A DNA stretch of 64,000 nt from Clostridia bacterium (GCA_017537365.1 JAFYKZ010000026.1:272404-336403), one strand, 5' to 3'. Positions 7,433 to 16,376 are shown, counted from the stretch's first letter. The notes: generated by a model not told the origin, from the sequence alone. Numbers and translations are program-made.

Positions 7433-7651
7433 ATGAAAGACAGATATTTAACCGTCACAGAGGTGGCGGAAATGTTAAGGGTATCCTATGATACCGCACT
7501 ACACTTCGTTAAATACAATACAGACCATATAACCATAGGTAAGCAATATAGGGTGTTAGAAAGCAAATTAAATGCAGTTCTATATCCCGAAAAATCAGTA
7601 AAAAGGAAACTCCATAGCAGACCTATATATCAAATAATAGAAAGGACTTGA
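7433..7651 (+). CDS. Excisionase-like DNA-binding protein
   Basis: A 72-residue protein starting MKDRYLTVTEVAEMLRVSYDTALHFVK. This is the HTH_17/excisionase fold with 'LTVxEVAexLrVs' followed by a short wing (KQYRVLESKLNAVLYPE). The ATG at 7433 follows AAAGGATG at 7418-7425; the frame is open upstream but without a ribosome binding site. The gene ends 4 bp before the integrase ATG, the typical xis-int arrangement. Its expected role is to bias the integrase toward excision. Confidence 0.8.
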   Translation: MKDRYLTVTEVAEMLRVSYDTALHFVKYNTDHITIGKQYRVLESKLNAVLYPEKSVKRKLHSRPIYQIIERT

Positions 7652-7655
7652 AATT

Positions 7656-8795
7656 ATGGCAACAGGCAGTATTAGAGAAATAAAACTTAAATCAGGCGAA
7701 ATTCATTACCAAATCACCATTGATGGGGGTCGTGATGAATTAACAGGTAAACGTATTCGTGCATTTAAAAATGTCAATGGTAGCAAAAGAGAAGCTAAAT
7801 CCGTAATGCACCGAATGATAACCGAAATGGAACAAGGTTTACTAACTCAAAAGACCAATAAAAAGGTCGGAGAGTGGATGGACGAATGGTTAGATAACTA
7901 TCTTCCAAACATCGAAGAAACCACCCGTAGAGGTTATAGGCATAAAATTAAGACATACATAAAACCAGCTATTGGAGATATATTCATTAAATCATTAAGA
8001 GCTGAACACGTTCAAAAGTTAGTTAACGAAATGATTGCAAAAGAATTATCACCAAAAAATATACGTGATACATTTAATAATATAAATTCCGCTATGAAGA
8101 AAGCTGTTAAACTTCGTCTTATTCCGTATAATCCTTGTGAGGCGGTAGAATTACCTAAACTTAAAAAGTATAGAGCTAATGTATATCCTATAGAAATGAT
8201 ACATAAATTACTTGATACGGCTATGGGTACTGATATGTATTTGCCTATCTTCCTATTGGTTATGGTAGGGTTAAGACGTGGTGAACTTCTTGCTTTAAGA
8301 TGGGACGATATAGACTTCAAAAACAGTATTCTTAAAGTTAGAAAGAATATGGTTAATGGTGAAAATGGTGTTATACTTAAATCTCCTAAAACTGAATCAG
8401 GTATTAGAGATATACGCTTGGGTAATGATGTTATGTCCGTGCTTAAAGAAGCAAGATTAAAATATATGAACGATGCTTTTAACTATGGTGTAGGTTTCCA
8501 AAATTTAGGATTTGTCATTCGTCAAGAGGATGGTTCACCCTTTAAACCCGATTCTATGACTCAAAAATGGGAAAGATTCCTTAAAACCCATAATCTACCT
8601 AAAATACGCTTACACGATTTAAGGCATAGCAACGCTACTGCACTTATTCAAGCAGGTGTTAGTCCAAAGGTAGTACAACAGAGATTAGGTCACGCAGATA
8701 TCCAAATCACCCTCAACACCTATACCCACGTACTACCCGAAATGGATATAGAAGCGGCAGATAAGTTAGATTCTGTACTATTCAAACGAGCATAG
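7656..8795 (+). CDS. int: Tyrosine-type site-specific integrase of the tRNA-fMet element
   Basis: A 379-residue protein of the phage/ICE tyrosine recombinase family. Residues 1-60 form an AP2-like arm-binding domain (GSIREIKLKSGEIHYQITIDGG), about 65-165 the SAM-like core-binding domain, and 175-379 the catalytic domain. The catalytic residues are R207 (in GLRRGE), H320 and R323 (in HDLRH), H346 (in LGH) and the nucleophile Y356 (in NTYTH). All are present, so the enzyme should be active. It lies about 120 bp from attR and is transcribed toward it. AAAGGACTT before ATG 7656 supports the start. A 12-bp hairpin with G-U pairs (8842-8853 with 8861-8872) follows the gene. Confidence 0.95.
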   Translation: MATGSIREIKLKSGEIHYQITIDGGRDELTGKRIRAFKNVNGSKREAKSVMHRMITEMEQGLLTQKTNKKVGEWMDEWLDNYLPNIEETTRRGYRHKIKTYIKPAIGDIFIKSLRAEHVQKLVNEMIAKELSPKNIRDTFNNINSAMKKAVKLRLIPYNPCEAVELPKLKKYRANVYPIEMIHKLLDTAMGTDMYLPIFLLVMVGLRRGELLALRWDDIDFKNSILKVRKNMVNGENGVILKSPKTESGIRDIRLGNDVMSVLKEARLKYMNDAFNYGVGFQNLGFVIRQEDGSPFKPDSMTQKWERFLKTHNLPKIRLHDLRHSNATALIQAGVSPKVVQQRLGHADIQITLNTYTHVLPEMDIEAADKLDSVLFKRA

Positions 8796-8912
8796 CTATT
8801 AAAATTAAAACATCGGTTTTTTAAGACGTTAGTCGGCTCATAGGTCGGTTTTCTAATAACGAGAATCGACCTGTCGAGTACATCGATTTTAAAGGCAGTT
8901 TTATTATAGCTC
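8796..8912. other. Integrase 3' flank up to attR
   Basis: Gene-free. It holds the hairpin at 8842-8872 and two related short segments (ACATCGGTTTT at about 8809 and ACATCGATTTT at about 8880) that could be arm-type integrase sites. Confidence 0.35.
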
Positions 8913-8957
8913 CTCATAACCCGAAGGTCGTTGGTTCAAGTCCAGCCTCCGCAACCA
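8913..8957 (+). repeat. attR: right copy of 45-bp attachment-site direct repeat
   Basis: An exact copy of 1151-1195, the anticodon loop to CCA of tRNA-fMet. It is the original chromosomal 3' end, left without its 5' half after integration. Confidence 0.9.
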
Positions 8958-8961
8958 AAAA

Positions 8962-8995
8962 ATCTCTGATACCTTTTAAGGTGTCGGAGATTTTT
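8962..8995 (+). terminator. Original tRNA-fMet terminator, now orphaned after attR
   Basis: A 12-bp stem (8962-8973 with 8980-8991, G-U pairs included) followed by TTTTT, starting five bases after the CCA end of the attR copy. Confidence 0.75.
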
Positions 8996-9195
8996 CTTGT
9001 TTTAGAGTTTGAATTTATATTTATGATTTTCGGGTTATGAAGTCGGCGAGCGTTGCTTGTTGGGTGAGGTTGCGAGCGCTCACGGTGTGAGATACAGCGA
9101 GCAAAACGAAGCGTAGCGGTCGAAGAAAAACGATGCTCCAAGGAAGTTTTTCTTCGGGCACCGCAAGAGGCTTTTTAAGGCACCGCCTTAAAAAG
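8996..9195. other. Non-coding remnant rich in short hairpins
   Basis: No gene is supported. It is locally GC-richer than its surroundings and contains inverted pairs GAAGAAAAAC/GTTTTTCTTC and TTTTTAAGGC-ACC-GCCTTAAAAA (9172-9194). It separates the attR copy from a second, decayed tRNA-fMet 3' end. Confidence 0.4.
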
Positions 9196-9238
9196 ATAAC
9201 CCGAAGGTCATAGGTTCTGCGTCCAGCCTCCGAAATCA
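9196..9238 (+). repeat. Decayed second copy of the tRNA-fMet 3' end
   Basis: ATAACCCGAAGGTC is intact and GTCCAGCCTCCG is intact, but the T loop and CCA end are mutated (TTCTGC for TTCAA; AAATCA for CAACCA). Similarity to the attR copy continues past the CCA into AAAAAATCTCT, so the duplication included the start of the terminator. Confidence 0.7.
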
Positions 9239-9277
9239 AAAAATCTCTTTGTTCCTTTTGGACCAAAGAGATTTTTT
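9238..9277. terminator. Bidirectional terminator after the tRNA remnant and CLC gene
   Basis: AAAAAATCTCTTTG pairs with CCAAAGAGATTTTTT around a small inner loop. It has T runs on both strands, so it can serve the leftward CLC gene as well. Confidence 0.75.
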
Positions 9278-9331
9278 GTTATATACTTATTTTTTAAGTA
9301 CATACCTACTTATATTTACAAAAAACAGCTT

Positions 9332-10537
9332 TTAAATTAACGCTTTATGTCCGTCTGTTCTCTGAGCTCTATAAAGACTTATTTTACCCGAAAAGAAAAA
9401 GCTTATAATAACAGCTACCGAAATATAGCCTATACCCTTGCCTGAAAAAAGTTCAACCGCTAAAAATACAGAAGCTAATGGGCAGTTGGTTACATCACAA
9501 AACATTAATATCATACAAAGCGCTGCTGAAAAAGCAACAGGCAAACCTAAAAATGTTCCTGCGAATGCACCGAATGTTGCGCCTATGAAGAGCGTTGGAA
9601 CAATTTCTCCGCCTTTATAACCTGAAGCCACCGAAATACAGGTGAATAAAATTTTTAATGCAAATGCATAAAGAACAAATTCATTCTCTGCGAAAATTCT
9701 TTCTATAATATCCATACCTGTGCCGTTATATTCATTGGTTTTCAAAAGAATAGTTAACAAAATTATAACTGTTCCACCGATTGCTATGCGCAAATAATCG
9801 TTTTTTAATAGCTTTTCGAGTATTTTTTCAAAATATTTGAGTGCCAAACAAAATATTGTAGCAATACATATTGTGAAAAGAGATAATAGCAAAACCTTAA
9901 AAATAACCGACCATTTTAATTGGGGTACTTCTGATATAATAAAACTTTCTGAGGGTGCGCCAAGCAAAACGGCAGTAAAATAAGAAACAAACGAGGAAAA
10001 AATTGTTGGAATAATAGCTTTATACTTAATATGACCTATACTAACTACCTCTAAGGCAAAAACCGTAGCGGCAAGAGGAGTTCCGAACACAGCCGAAAAC
10101 AAACCCGCCATACCGCAATAAATTAGTATCTTTTCTTCTCTCTCGGTAACTTTAAAAGGTTTACTTAAAAGTATCGCAGAACTGCCTCCCAACTGCAAAG
10201 CCGCACCTTCTCTACCTACTGAGGCGCCGCAAAGATGCGATAAAAGAGAGGCAAAAAATACGGCAGGTGCCAGCTTATAGGATAAAACCGTCTTGCCATC
10301 GGCAGATTCTATAACCTGATTAGTACCCATATTATTCACGTTAAGTAACTTATAAATTAAAACCGAAAGAACACCTGCAATTGGAAGAAAATATATTAAC
10401 CAGGAATTATTATGGCGTATATCTGTTACGAGAGAAACGCCTTTTGAAAACAAAGTGCCTATAACACCGCATAACAAACCTGTTAAAAAACATAAAGCTA
10501 AAAGTTTTAAGCTTGAAGCTATTTTCTTTGTATTCAT
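9332..10537 (-). CDS. CLC-family anion channel/antiporter (fluoride-type pore features)
   Basis: A 401-residue polytopic membrane protein with about ten hydrophobic segments. CLC hallmarks are GREGAALQLGGS at about residues 108-119 (the gating-glutamate GREGxx motif) and GYKGGEIVP at about residues 308-316 (GGxxxP motif). The usual GSGIP filter motif is replaced by NNMGTNQ near residue 68. A methionine there, together with GYxGGE, is typical of the CLC-F group that exports fluoride in exchange for protons, so fluoride resistance is a reasonable guess. No fluoride riboswitch is visible upstream. It is divergent from the phosphoesterase gene. Confidence 0.85.
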   Translation of the reverse strand: MNTKKIASSLKLLALCFLTGLLCGVIGTLFSKGVSLVTDIRHNNSWLIYFLPIAGVLSVLIYKLLNVNNMGTNQVIESADGKTVLSYKLAPAVFFASLLSHLCGASVGREGAALQLGGSSAILLSKPFKVTEREEKILIYCGMAGLFSAVFGTPLAATVFALEVVSIGHIKYKAIIPTIFSSFVSYFTAVLLGAPSESFIISEVPQLKWSVIFKVLLLSLFTICIATIFCLALKYFEKILEKLLKNDYLRIAIGGTVIILLTILLKTNEYNGTGMDIIERIFAENEFVLYAFALKILFTCISVASGYKGGEIVPTLFIGATFGAFAGTFLGLPVAFSAALCMILMFCDVTNCPLASVFLAVELFSGKGIGYISVAVIISFFFSGKISLYRAQRTDGHKALI

Positions 10538-10643
10538 TAAGACACCTTCTTTCTATCAACTTAATTATTATATCATATCCCATTCATAAAGGCAAAGAAA
10601 TACTTTCAGTTTTCTTAAAACTAGAAGCATTTTAAATAATTCG

Positions 10644-10672
10644 TTGAAAAAGAATATACTTTATGATAATAT
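10644..10672 (+). promoter_or_regulatory. Putative promoter of the metallophosphoesterase gene
   Basis: TTGAAA (10644-10649), a 17-bp spacer and TAATAT (10667-10672), in the divergent intergenic region. Confidence 0.5.
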
Positions 10673-10702
10673 ACAATTATGATATAAAATGAGGTGTTGA
10701 CG

Positions 10703-11674
10703 ATGAAAATCAATGAAAACAATTTAAAATTTCGCGATGATGGCACTTTTCGGGTGCTAATGATGTCAGATTTGCAGGAATCTGCCAACTATGACCCACG
10801 CTCTTTGCGCTCTATGGAGGTGTTGCTCGATGAAAGTCAACCTGATTTAGTAGTGCTGGGCGGCGATAATTGCTATGGACCTGAAATAAATAACGAACAA
10901 GACCTCATAGATTTTTTAAATATTTTTACAGTTCCGATGGAAGAACGTGAAATCCCCTGGGTTCATCTTTTCGGAAATCACGACCACGATGCTCCGATAC
11001 CAATGGCGCGTCAACAAGAGATTTATGAAAGCTACTCTATGTGCATTTCAAAACATACTGACGATAGCATTCACGGAAAATCTAATTTTATGCTCCCTGT
11101 ATATAATAAGAACGGTGAAATCTCATTAGCCATTTGGGGACTTGATACTAACCACTCGGTTGAGGATTTAGATTTTCCAAACAATAACAATATGAGTAAA
11201 ACCGCCCTTTTGCCAAACTTTAACGACGGAGTTGGTCCTTGGGGTATGCTTTATTTCGACCAACTTATGTGGTACTACAATACATCAAAAGCACTTGAAG
11301 AACAGGCAGGAAAAAAAGTACCTGGTTTACTTTGTATGCATATCGCACCCCACGAATACGCTATTGCCCGCGCTAATCCTGAGATTTGCATAAAAGAAGG
11401 CGATTTTGACGAAATGCTTGGCGGTATGCCCTTTAACCCAGGATTGTTTGCCCTTCTTTTGCAACGCGGAGATATAAAAGCTATCTGTTGCGGACATACC
11501 CATAGAAACGACTTTGATGCCGAGTACTGCGGTATTCGCTTGTGTTGGGACGGTGCGGTTGGATACCGTTGCTATGGTGTTGATGAGCGCCGAGGCGGTC
11601 GCTTGTTTATATACCGCGAAGATGCACCCGAAGTTATAAACACAAAAATGATTCATACCCTTGAAAAATTATAA
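10703..11674 (+). CDS. Calcineurin-like metallophosphoesterase
   Basis: A 323-residue soluble protein. Metal-ligand motifs are in the family order: SDLQ (in place of the usual DxH) near residue 22, GGDN at about 53, GNHDHD at about 91, a histidine in LCMHIAPHE at about 215, and GHTHRND at about 262. This is the Dcr2/purple-acid-phosphatase-like branch. There is no signal peptide, so it is cytoplasmic. The substrate is unknown; relatives act on phosphomonoesters or phosphodiesters. ATG 10703 with GAGGTG at 10691-10696 is preferred to an upstream TTG. Replacement of the first-motif histidine by glutamine is seen in some active relatives. Confidence 0.85.
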   Translation: MKINENNLKFRDDGTFRVLMMSDLQESANYDPRSLRSMEVLLDESQPDLVVLGGDNCYGPEINNEQDLIDFLNIFTVPMEEREIPWVHLFGNHDHDAPIPMARQQEIYESYSMCISKHTDDSIHGKSNFMLPVYNKNGEISLAIWGLDTNHSVEDLDFPNNNNMSKTALLPNFNDGVGPWGMLYFDQLMWYYNTSKALEEQAGKKVPGLLCMHIAPHEYAIARANPEICIKEGDFDEMLGGMPFNPGLFALLLQRGDIKAICCGHTHRNDFDAEYCGIRLCWDGAVGYRCYGVDERRGGRLFIYREDAPEVINTKMIHTLEKL

Positions 11675-11701
11675 TTTAACATTATTTATATAAACTTTCA
11701 A

Positions 11702-11745
11702 AACCTCATTTGCCAAAAAGGCGAATGAGGTTTAATTTGTTTTTT
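11702..11745 (+). terminator. Rho-independent terminator
   Basis: A 13-bp stem (11702-11714 with 11720-11732) with an AAAAA loop, then a T-rich run. Confidence 0.85.
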
Positions 11746-11814
11746 AATTGCTTTTTTAAACTTTCGGTATTATAATTTAATAAAAGATGATTGCCAAAAA
11801 AGGAGGCGCGCGAA

Positions 11815-13728
11815 ATGTTAAACAAAATCTGGGATATTGAAGATAACCATATTGCTTGGACTGTAAAAGAAGGACAAAGCCATTTTGATAATATTGAAAT
11901 GAGCGGACTTTACACCGATTTTATTGTTCATTACGGTGTAAATAAAGACGGTACGCTTTTTCTTTCGCGCCATTGCTTTTTTCCTACTTTAAGAACAATT
12001 CCTAACAACACCCACGCGACCTATAATGTTCGTTTTGAAGAAAAAGAGCTTCCCTTTCTTTTAGCAGACGGCAAAAAAATTATAGAAAAGCCTGTTAAAT
12101 TCAAGTTTGACGGAATTTTGCAAACTAACTGCAAAACCGATAGCGGATTATTTATAAAACATCAGTTATTTCCATCAACAGACCTTAAATTTTGTTTCGA
12201 AATTATAACTGTGCATGCAGAAAAAGAGGTTACTATTTCTATTTCTAAGCCCTCAGATTTAGTCTACTCTTACGGCAGAGGCACAAAGGGAGTTTATGTT
12301 GCAAAGGTTCACCATACTTTTAAAGACGCAATAACCTTAAAAGCCGGCGAAAGCACCGAATTTGCCGTATACTTTTATTGCGATATTGCAAACTGCAATT
12401 CAGCACTTCCCGATTATAAAGAAGAACTTAAAAAACGCATTAAAAGAATAACCGAGCTTTGCGATAACTCATTAATTTTAAAAAGCGATTATCCCGAACT
12501 TGATATTATGGCAAGACTTTCAAAGCTTAGAGCAGGCGAAAGCATTTTCGAGACTTTATCCGGTAAATTTCATAGTCCCGGTGGCACTGCCTACTATGCG
12601 GCTATATGGTGCAACGACCAGATTGAATATGCAGGTCCGCACTTTGCCCTGACGGGTGATAAAACTGCCATAGAAGCTTCAATGAATGCCTATAAAGCCT
12701 ATATCCCCTTTATGTCGGATAATTATTACCGTTTGCCCTCTTCTATCATAGCAGAGGGGCTTGATATATGGGAAGGTGCAAAAGACCGAGGCGATGCCGC
12801 TATGTATTTATACGGTGCTTCCCTATTTTGCCTATACCTCGGTGATGAAAAAACAGCAAATGAGCTTTATCCCGCTATAAAATGGTGTGCAGAATACTGC
12901 GAAAGAAACAAAACTAAGGACGGAGTTATTTTCTCGGATAGCGATGAGCTTGAAGGTCGCTTCCCTACTGATAACAAAGCAAATCTTTCCACCTCAAGCC
13001 TTTGTTATGGCGGTTTAAAACTAGCCGCAAAGCTAGCTTTATCCTTAAAAGACATAGAAACTGCAAAAATTTTCACAGAACGTGCAAATCAGCTTGAAAT
13101 TGCTATTGAAAGCTATTTTGGAGCAACGCTTCACGAATTTAAAACCTATCGTTATTCAAAAGGCTATGATACTTTACGCGCTTGGATATGTCTGCCGCTT
13201 TGTATGGGCATCAGTTTGAGAGCTGAAAGCACGCTTGATGCAATGCTCTCAGAATATCTTTGGACCGATGACGGTATGCTAACCTGCGAAATATCAAATG
13301 AAAATAAAACTAACACAATATGGGACCGTTCAACCCTATACGGCATAAAATGCGCTTTTATGATGAGAAAAACAGACCGAATAATGAAGCATTTATTAAA
13401 CTATTGCAACAAGCGTCTGCTAGGCGACAGAGTACCTTATGCTGTTGAGGCTTATCCTGAAGGTGAAAAAAGGCAACTTTCTGCCGAAAGTGCTTTATTT
13501 GCAAGAATAGTTTCGGAAGGGATTTTTGCAATAGAACCCGAAAGTCTAACTTCTTTCTCTTTTGACCCTAATATTTGCCAAAGCCTTGGAAATATTTCAC
13601 TTTCAAAAATACATATATGTAAAAACGCATACGATATTTCGGTTAACGGAAAAGATTGGCAGGTATTTAAAAACGGAAAACTAATTAAATCTGGTGTTGC
13701 AAACGGAAAGAGAGTTATAATTGGTTAA
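11815..13728 (+). CDS. Six-hairpin (alpha/alpha)6 glycosidase-like protein
   Basis: A 637-residue protein; ATG 11815 with AGGAGG at 11801-11806 is better than an upstream TTG. The N-terminal 220 residues are beta-rich. From about residue 230 the helical repeats and segments such as AIWCNDQIEYAGPHFALTGD, SDSDELEGRF and WDRSTLYGIKCAF indicate the toroid fold of glycoside hydrolases of the six-hairpin superfamily. The Asp and Glu of CNDQxEY and DSDELEGR are candidate catalytic residues. There is no signal peptide, so it would act on imported or cytoplasmic sugars. I cannot assign a GH family or substrate. It stands alone between two terminators. Confidence 0.7.
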   Translation: MLNKIWDIEDNHIAWTVKEGQSHFDNIEMSGLYTDFIVHYGVNKDGTLFLSRHCFFPTLRTIPNNTHATYNVRFEEKELPFLLADGKKIIEKPVKFKFDGILQTNCKTDSGLFIKHQLFPSTDLKFCFEIITVHAEKEVTISISKPSDLVYSYGRGTKGVYVAKVHHTFKDAITLKAGESTEFAVYFYCDIANCNSALPDYKEELKKRIKRITELCDNSLILKSDYPELDIMARLSKLRAGESIFETLSGKFHSPGGTAYYAAIWCNDQIEYAGPHFALTGDKTAIEASMNAYKAYIPFMSDNYYRLPSSIIAEGLDIWEGAKDRGDAAMYLYGASLFCLYLGDEKTANELYPAIKWCAEYCERNKTKDGVIFSDSDELEGRFPTDNKANLSTSSLCYGGLKLAAKLALSLKDIETAKIFTERANQLEIAIESYFGATLHEFKTYRYSKGYDTLRAWICLPLCMGISLRAESTLDAMLSEYLWTDDGMLTCEISNENKTNTIWDRSTLYGIKCAFMMRKTDRIMKHLLNYCNKRLLGDRVPYAVEAYPEGEKRQLSAESALFARIVSEGIFAIEPESLTSFSFDPNICQSLGNISLSKIHICKNAYDISVNGKDWQVFKNGKLIKSGVANGKRVIIG

Positions 13729-13815
13729 AACACATAAGCCAAATACTAAAATAATTATAAATTCAATAATAACTTTTAGTTTAATGCGCATACTATCAAA
13801 AAGGAGTTGTGCATT

Positions 13816-14250
13816 ATGATAGAACAAGATACTATTAAACTTTTAAGAGAATGTGATGCAGGCATTAAAATGGGTGTTAAATCAATAACTGATGTTATTG
13901 ACCGTGTTGAAAACAAGGATTTAAAAGAACTTCTTCATGCAAATAAAGACCGCCACGATGAGATAGATAAAAATCTTCAAGAACTTTTAGGTAGTTATGG
14001 CGATGAAGGCAAAGACCCGAATTTCATTGCTGAAACAATGGCAAAAATGAAAACCGAGGTTAAGCTTCAAATGAAAGATACCGATAATACAATAGCTGAC
14101 CTTATAACCGACGGTTGCAATATGGGTGTTAAATCTTTAAACAAATACCTTAACAAATATGCCGCAGCGGACGAAAAATCCAAAGATTTAACTAAAAAGC
14201 TAATTAATCTTGAAGCAGATTTAGCAGTTGATTTAAGAAAATATCTATAA
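13816..14250 (+). CDS. Four-helix-bundle protein (DUF2383/ferritin-like)
   Basis: A 144-residue, wholly helical protein with an internal duplication: DAGIKMGVKSITDVI near the N terminus resembles DGCNMGVKSLNKYL near the C terminus, as expected for a two-fold ferritin-like bundle. Scattered Glu/His/Asp could bind metal. ATG 13816 is supported by AAGGAG at 13801-13806. The fold is inferred from helix pattern; function is unknown, with relatives often linked to stress or sporulation. A strong bidirectional terminator follows. Confidence 0.65.
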   Translation: MIEQDTIKLLRECDAGIKMGVKSITDVIDRVENKDLKELLHANKDRHDEIDKNLQELLGSYGDEGKDPNFIAETMAKMKTEVKLQMKDTDNTIADLITDGCNMGVKSLNKYLNKYAAADEKSKDLTKKLINLEADLAVDLRKYL

Positions 14251-14254
14251 AATA

Positions 14255-14280
14255 AAAACCGCCAAAATTTTGGCGGTTTT
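14255..14280. terminator. Bidirectional terminator
   Basis: A perfect palindrome, AAAACCGCCAAAA/TTTTGGCGGTTTT, between convergent genes. Confidence 0.9.
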
Positions 14281-14283
14281 AAA

Positions 14284-14550
14284 TTATCCCTTTAATGCTC
14301 TTTCGAGCCAAACAAGACCGAAATCCAATGCCTCGAACATAGAATTTTTGGTTGTTTCCTTAACAATTCTATCCTTCATATCAAGCTGAATATCACTCTT
14401 TAAAAGTTGAACACTAACCTTTGAAGCAATATCATTATCACTCGATAAAATCTCAAATCTGATTACATAAGGGTCAGACATATCGCCGTAATAAATTTCG
14501 TTTTTACAGCGAACTAGCGGTTTTTCTTTATAGGTTAAAAATTCTGCCAT
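14284..14550 (-). CDS. Conserved-looking hypothetical protein
   Basis: An 88-residue soluble protein starting MAEFLTYKEKPLVRCKNEIYYG. It has a beta-rich first half and a helical end (NSMFEALDFGLVWLERALKG). I recognise no named family. It starts directly after the stop of the upstream 86-residue gene on the minus strand, so the two are translationally coupled and probably act together. Confidence 0.7.
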   Translation of the reverse strand: MAEFLTYKEKPLVRCKNEIYYGDMSDPYVIRFEILSSDNDIASKVSVQLLKSDIQLDMKDRIVKETTKNSMFEALDFGLVWLERALKG

Positions 14551-14811
14551 TTAATTTTCCTCCATCGGTTTTCCGTAAAGATTAAAACGGAAAAGCATTG
14601 TTTCATCATCAGGGTTAGAGCAAGTAATGGTTGCTTCTTCAATCTCGGTGCTCTTTAAAATAGTGCTAAGACCAATCATCTGGCAAAGCTTAGATTTAAG
14701 ATTAAGCACATCACCCTCAGCAGTTTCGAGATAAACATCACCTTTACAGTCGTCTATTGCTTTTATAAAATCCTCAAAATCAATATTATGAAGCTTGATT
14801 TTATTGTCCAT
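14551..14811 (-). CDS. Conserved-looking hypothetical protein, partner of the 14284 gene
   Basis: An 86-residue acidic protein starting MDNKIKLHNIDFEDFIKAIDDCKGDVYL. AGGTTTA precedes the ATG at 14811, and the gene abuts the 88-residue gene downstream. Similar small clostridial proteins are sometimes labelled poly(A) polymerase in databases without any nucleotidyltransferase motif; none is present here, so I do not use that name. It is divergent from glyS. Confidence 0.7.
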   Translation of the reverse strand: MDNKIKLHNIDFEDFIKAIDDCKGDVYLETAEGDVLNLKSKLCQMIGLSTILKSTEIEEATITCSNPDDETMLFRFNLYGKPMEEN

Positions 14812-14884
14812 CTAAATAAACCTCCAAAAAATTCACTTATTAAAGTATAAACTATATAATTTAATATGTCAAGTTAATTAATTA

Positions 14885-14913
14885 TTGACTTTTTGTTAAA
14901 TATTATGTACTAT
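14885..14913 (+). promoter_or_regulatory. Putative glyS promoter
   Basis: TTGACT (14885-14890), a 17-bp spacer and TACTAT (14908-14913). No T-box leader is present between it and glyS; only about 30 bp separate them. Confidence 0.55.
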
Positions 14914-14951
14914 ATTATTTGTATTAGTTTGTTATTTTGGAGGAGAAAATT

Positions 14952-16343
14952 TTGGAAAATTCGCAAAAGAATATGGAAACGATAGTTAGCCTTGCCAAAG
15001 GCAGAGGCTTTGTATATGCAGGTAGTGAGATATACGGCGGTCTTGCTAACTCTTGGGACTATGGTCCTCTCGGTGTTGAGCTTAAAAATAATATTAAAAA
15101 AGCTTGGTGGAAAAAGTTTGTTCAGGAATGTCCTTATAATGTTGGACTTGATAGTGCTATTTTAATGAACCCTGAAACTTGGGTAGCATCAGGCCACTTA
15201 GGCGGTTTCTCTGATCCTCTTATGGACTGTAAATCTTGCAAAACCCGCCATAGAGCAGATAAGCTTATTGAGGACTATGTTGCAGAAAACAATTTAGACG
15301 ATAACCCTGCCGCTATGAGCGACGAGGAAATGATGGCATACATAGTTGAAAAAGGCATCGTATGCCCCTCTTGCGGTTCTAAGGATTTTACCGATATCAG
15401 AAAATTCAATCTTATGTTTAAAACATTTCAGGGTGTTACCGAAGATAATTCCGCAACCCTTTATCTTCGTCCTGAAACTGCTCAGGGTATTTTCGTAAAC
15501 TTTAAAAACATCGCAAGAACCTCCCGTAAAAAAGTGCCTTTCGGTGTGGCTCAAATCGGAAAATCCTTCCGTAACGAAATCACTCCCGGAAACTTCATTT
15601 TCAGAACTCGCGAATTCGAACAGATGGAGCTTGAATTCTTCTGCAAACCCGGAACCGACCTTGAATGGTTTGAATTCTGGCGCGGATATTGCCGCGATTG
15701 GCTTCTAAACTTAGGTATGGATAAGGATAGCCTCCGTCTTCGCGACCACGATAAAGACGAGCTTTGCTTCTATTCGAAAGCAACTACCGACTTTGAGTTC
15801 TTATTCCCATTTGGTTGGGGCGAGCTTTGGGGCGTTGCCGATAGAACTGATTATGATTTAAGTCAACATAGCAACCACTCAGGCGAAGCTATGGAATATT
15901 TTGACCCCGAAACAAACGAGAAATATATTCCTTATGTTATCGAGCCTTCTTTGGGTGCAGACCGCGTTCTTTTAGCTTTCCTTTGCAACGCTTATGACGA
16001 GGAGACCGACGAAAAGGGTGATACAAGAACTGTTCTTCGCTTCCACCCTGCATTAGCTCCTTTTAAAGCCGCTGTTCTTCCCCTTTCCAAAAAATTAAGC
16101 GATAAAGCTATGGAAATTTACTCTGAACTTTCAAAATACTTCCCTGTTGATTATGACGATGCAGGCTCTATCGGTAAGCGCTACCGTAGAGAAGACGAAA
16201 TTGGTACTCCTATTTGTATCACCTACGATTTTGATTCTTTGGAGGACGGTTGTGTTACTGTTCGCGACCGCGACACTATGGAGCAAAAAAGAATTTCTAT
16301 TGGTGAGCTTAAAGAATACATTGAAAAAGTAATAGAATTTTAA
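14952..16343 (+). CDS. glyS: Glycyl-tRNA synthetase, dimeric class II type
   Basis: A 463-residue enzyme charging tRNA-Gly with glycine. Features of the dimeric (GlyQS) form are [21 protein letters not shown] N terminus, a zinc-type [12 protein letters not shown]...CPSCGSKDF insertion, class II motif 2 in [21 protein letters not shown], motif 3 [10 protein letters not shown], and a C-terminal anticodon-binding domain ([21 protein letters not shown]). The start is TTG 14952: GGAGGAG at 14939-14945 is 6 bp upstream and overlaps the earlier TTG at 14937, ruling that out; ATG 14973 is the alternative. The gene has its own promoter and no T-box. Confidence 0.96.
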   Translation: MENSQKNMETIVSLAKGRGFVYAGSEIYGGLANSWDYGPLGVELKNNIKKAWWKKFVQECPYNVGLDSAILMNPETWVASGHLGGFSDPLMDCKSCKTRHRADKLIEDYVAENNLDDNPAAMSDEEMMAYIVEKGIVCPSCGSKDFTDIRKFNLMFKTFQGVTEDNSATLYLRPETAQGIFVNFKNIARTSRKKVPFGVAQIGKSFRNEITPGNFIFRTREFEQMELEFFCKPGTDLEWFEFWRGYCRDWLLNLGMDKDSLRLRDHDKDELCFYSKATTDFEFLFPFGWGELWGVADRTDYDLSQHSNHSGEAMEYFDPETNEKYIPYVIEPSLGADRVLLAFLCNAYDEETDEKGDTRTVLRFHPALAPFKAAVLPLSKKLSDKAMEIYSELSKYFPVDYDDAGSIGKRYRREDEIGTPICITYDFDSLEDGCVTVRDRDTMEQKRISIGELKEYIEKVIEF

Positions 16344-16376
16344 ATTTTAGCATAATATCACCATAGGGTGATTATT

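Larger units (their letters stand above)
1196..8957 (+). mobile_element. 7.76-kb integrative element inserted in tRNA-fMet
   Basis: The element is bounded by a perfect 45-bp direct repeat and has the integrase gene next to attR, transcribed toward it. Gene order: Mor-like regulator, acidic protein, two small cysteine-rich proteins, two small ORFs including a DUF1643 protein, a single leftward orphan gene, a divergent promoter region, an unknown gene, a P-loop replication-type ATPase, an unknown gene, excisionase and integrase. I see no relaxase, type IV secretion gene, capsid, terminase or transposase. It therefore looks like a non-self-transmissible satellite or plasmid-like integrative element that would need a helper for transfer. 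Codons are AT-rich and several genes lack recognisable families, unlike the flanking housekeeping DNA. Confidence 0.88.

Noticed and set aside
8914..9266. Minus-strand ORFs over the attR and remnant region containing AGLEPTTFGL-like text
   Set aside because: The same artefact from the duplicated tRNA 3' ends; no ribosome binding site or family support.
10538..10702. Fluoride riboswitch upstream of the CLC gene
   Set aside because: The conserved GGNGATGG and CTGATGG-type core elements are absent in the leader on the minus strand.
14812..14951. T-box leader upstream of glyS
   Set aside because: Only about 30 bp separate the promoter from the start, with no AGGGTGG-type box or terminator.
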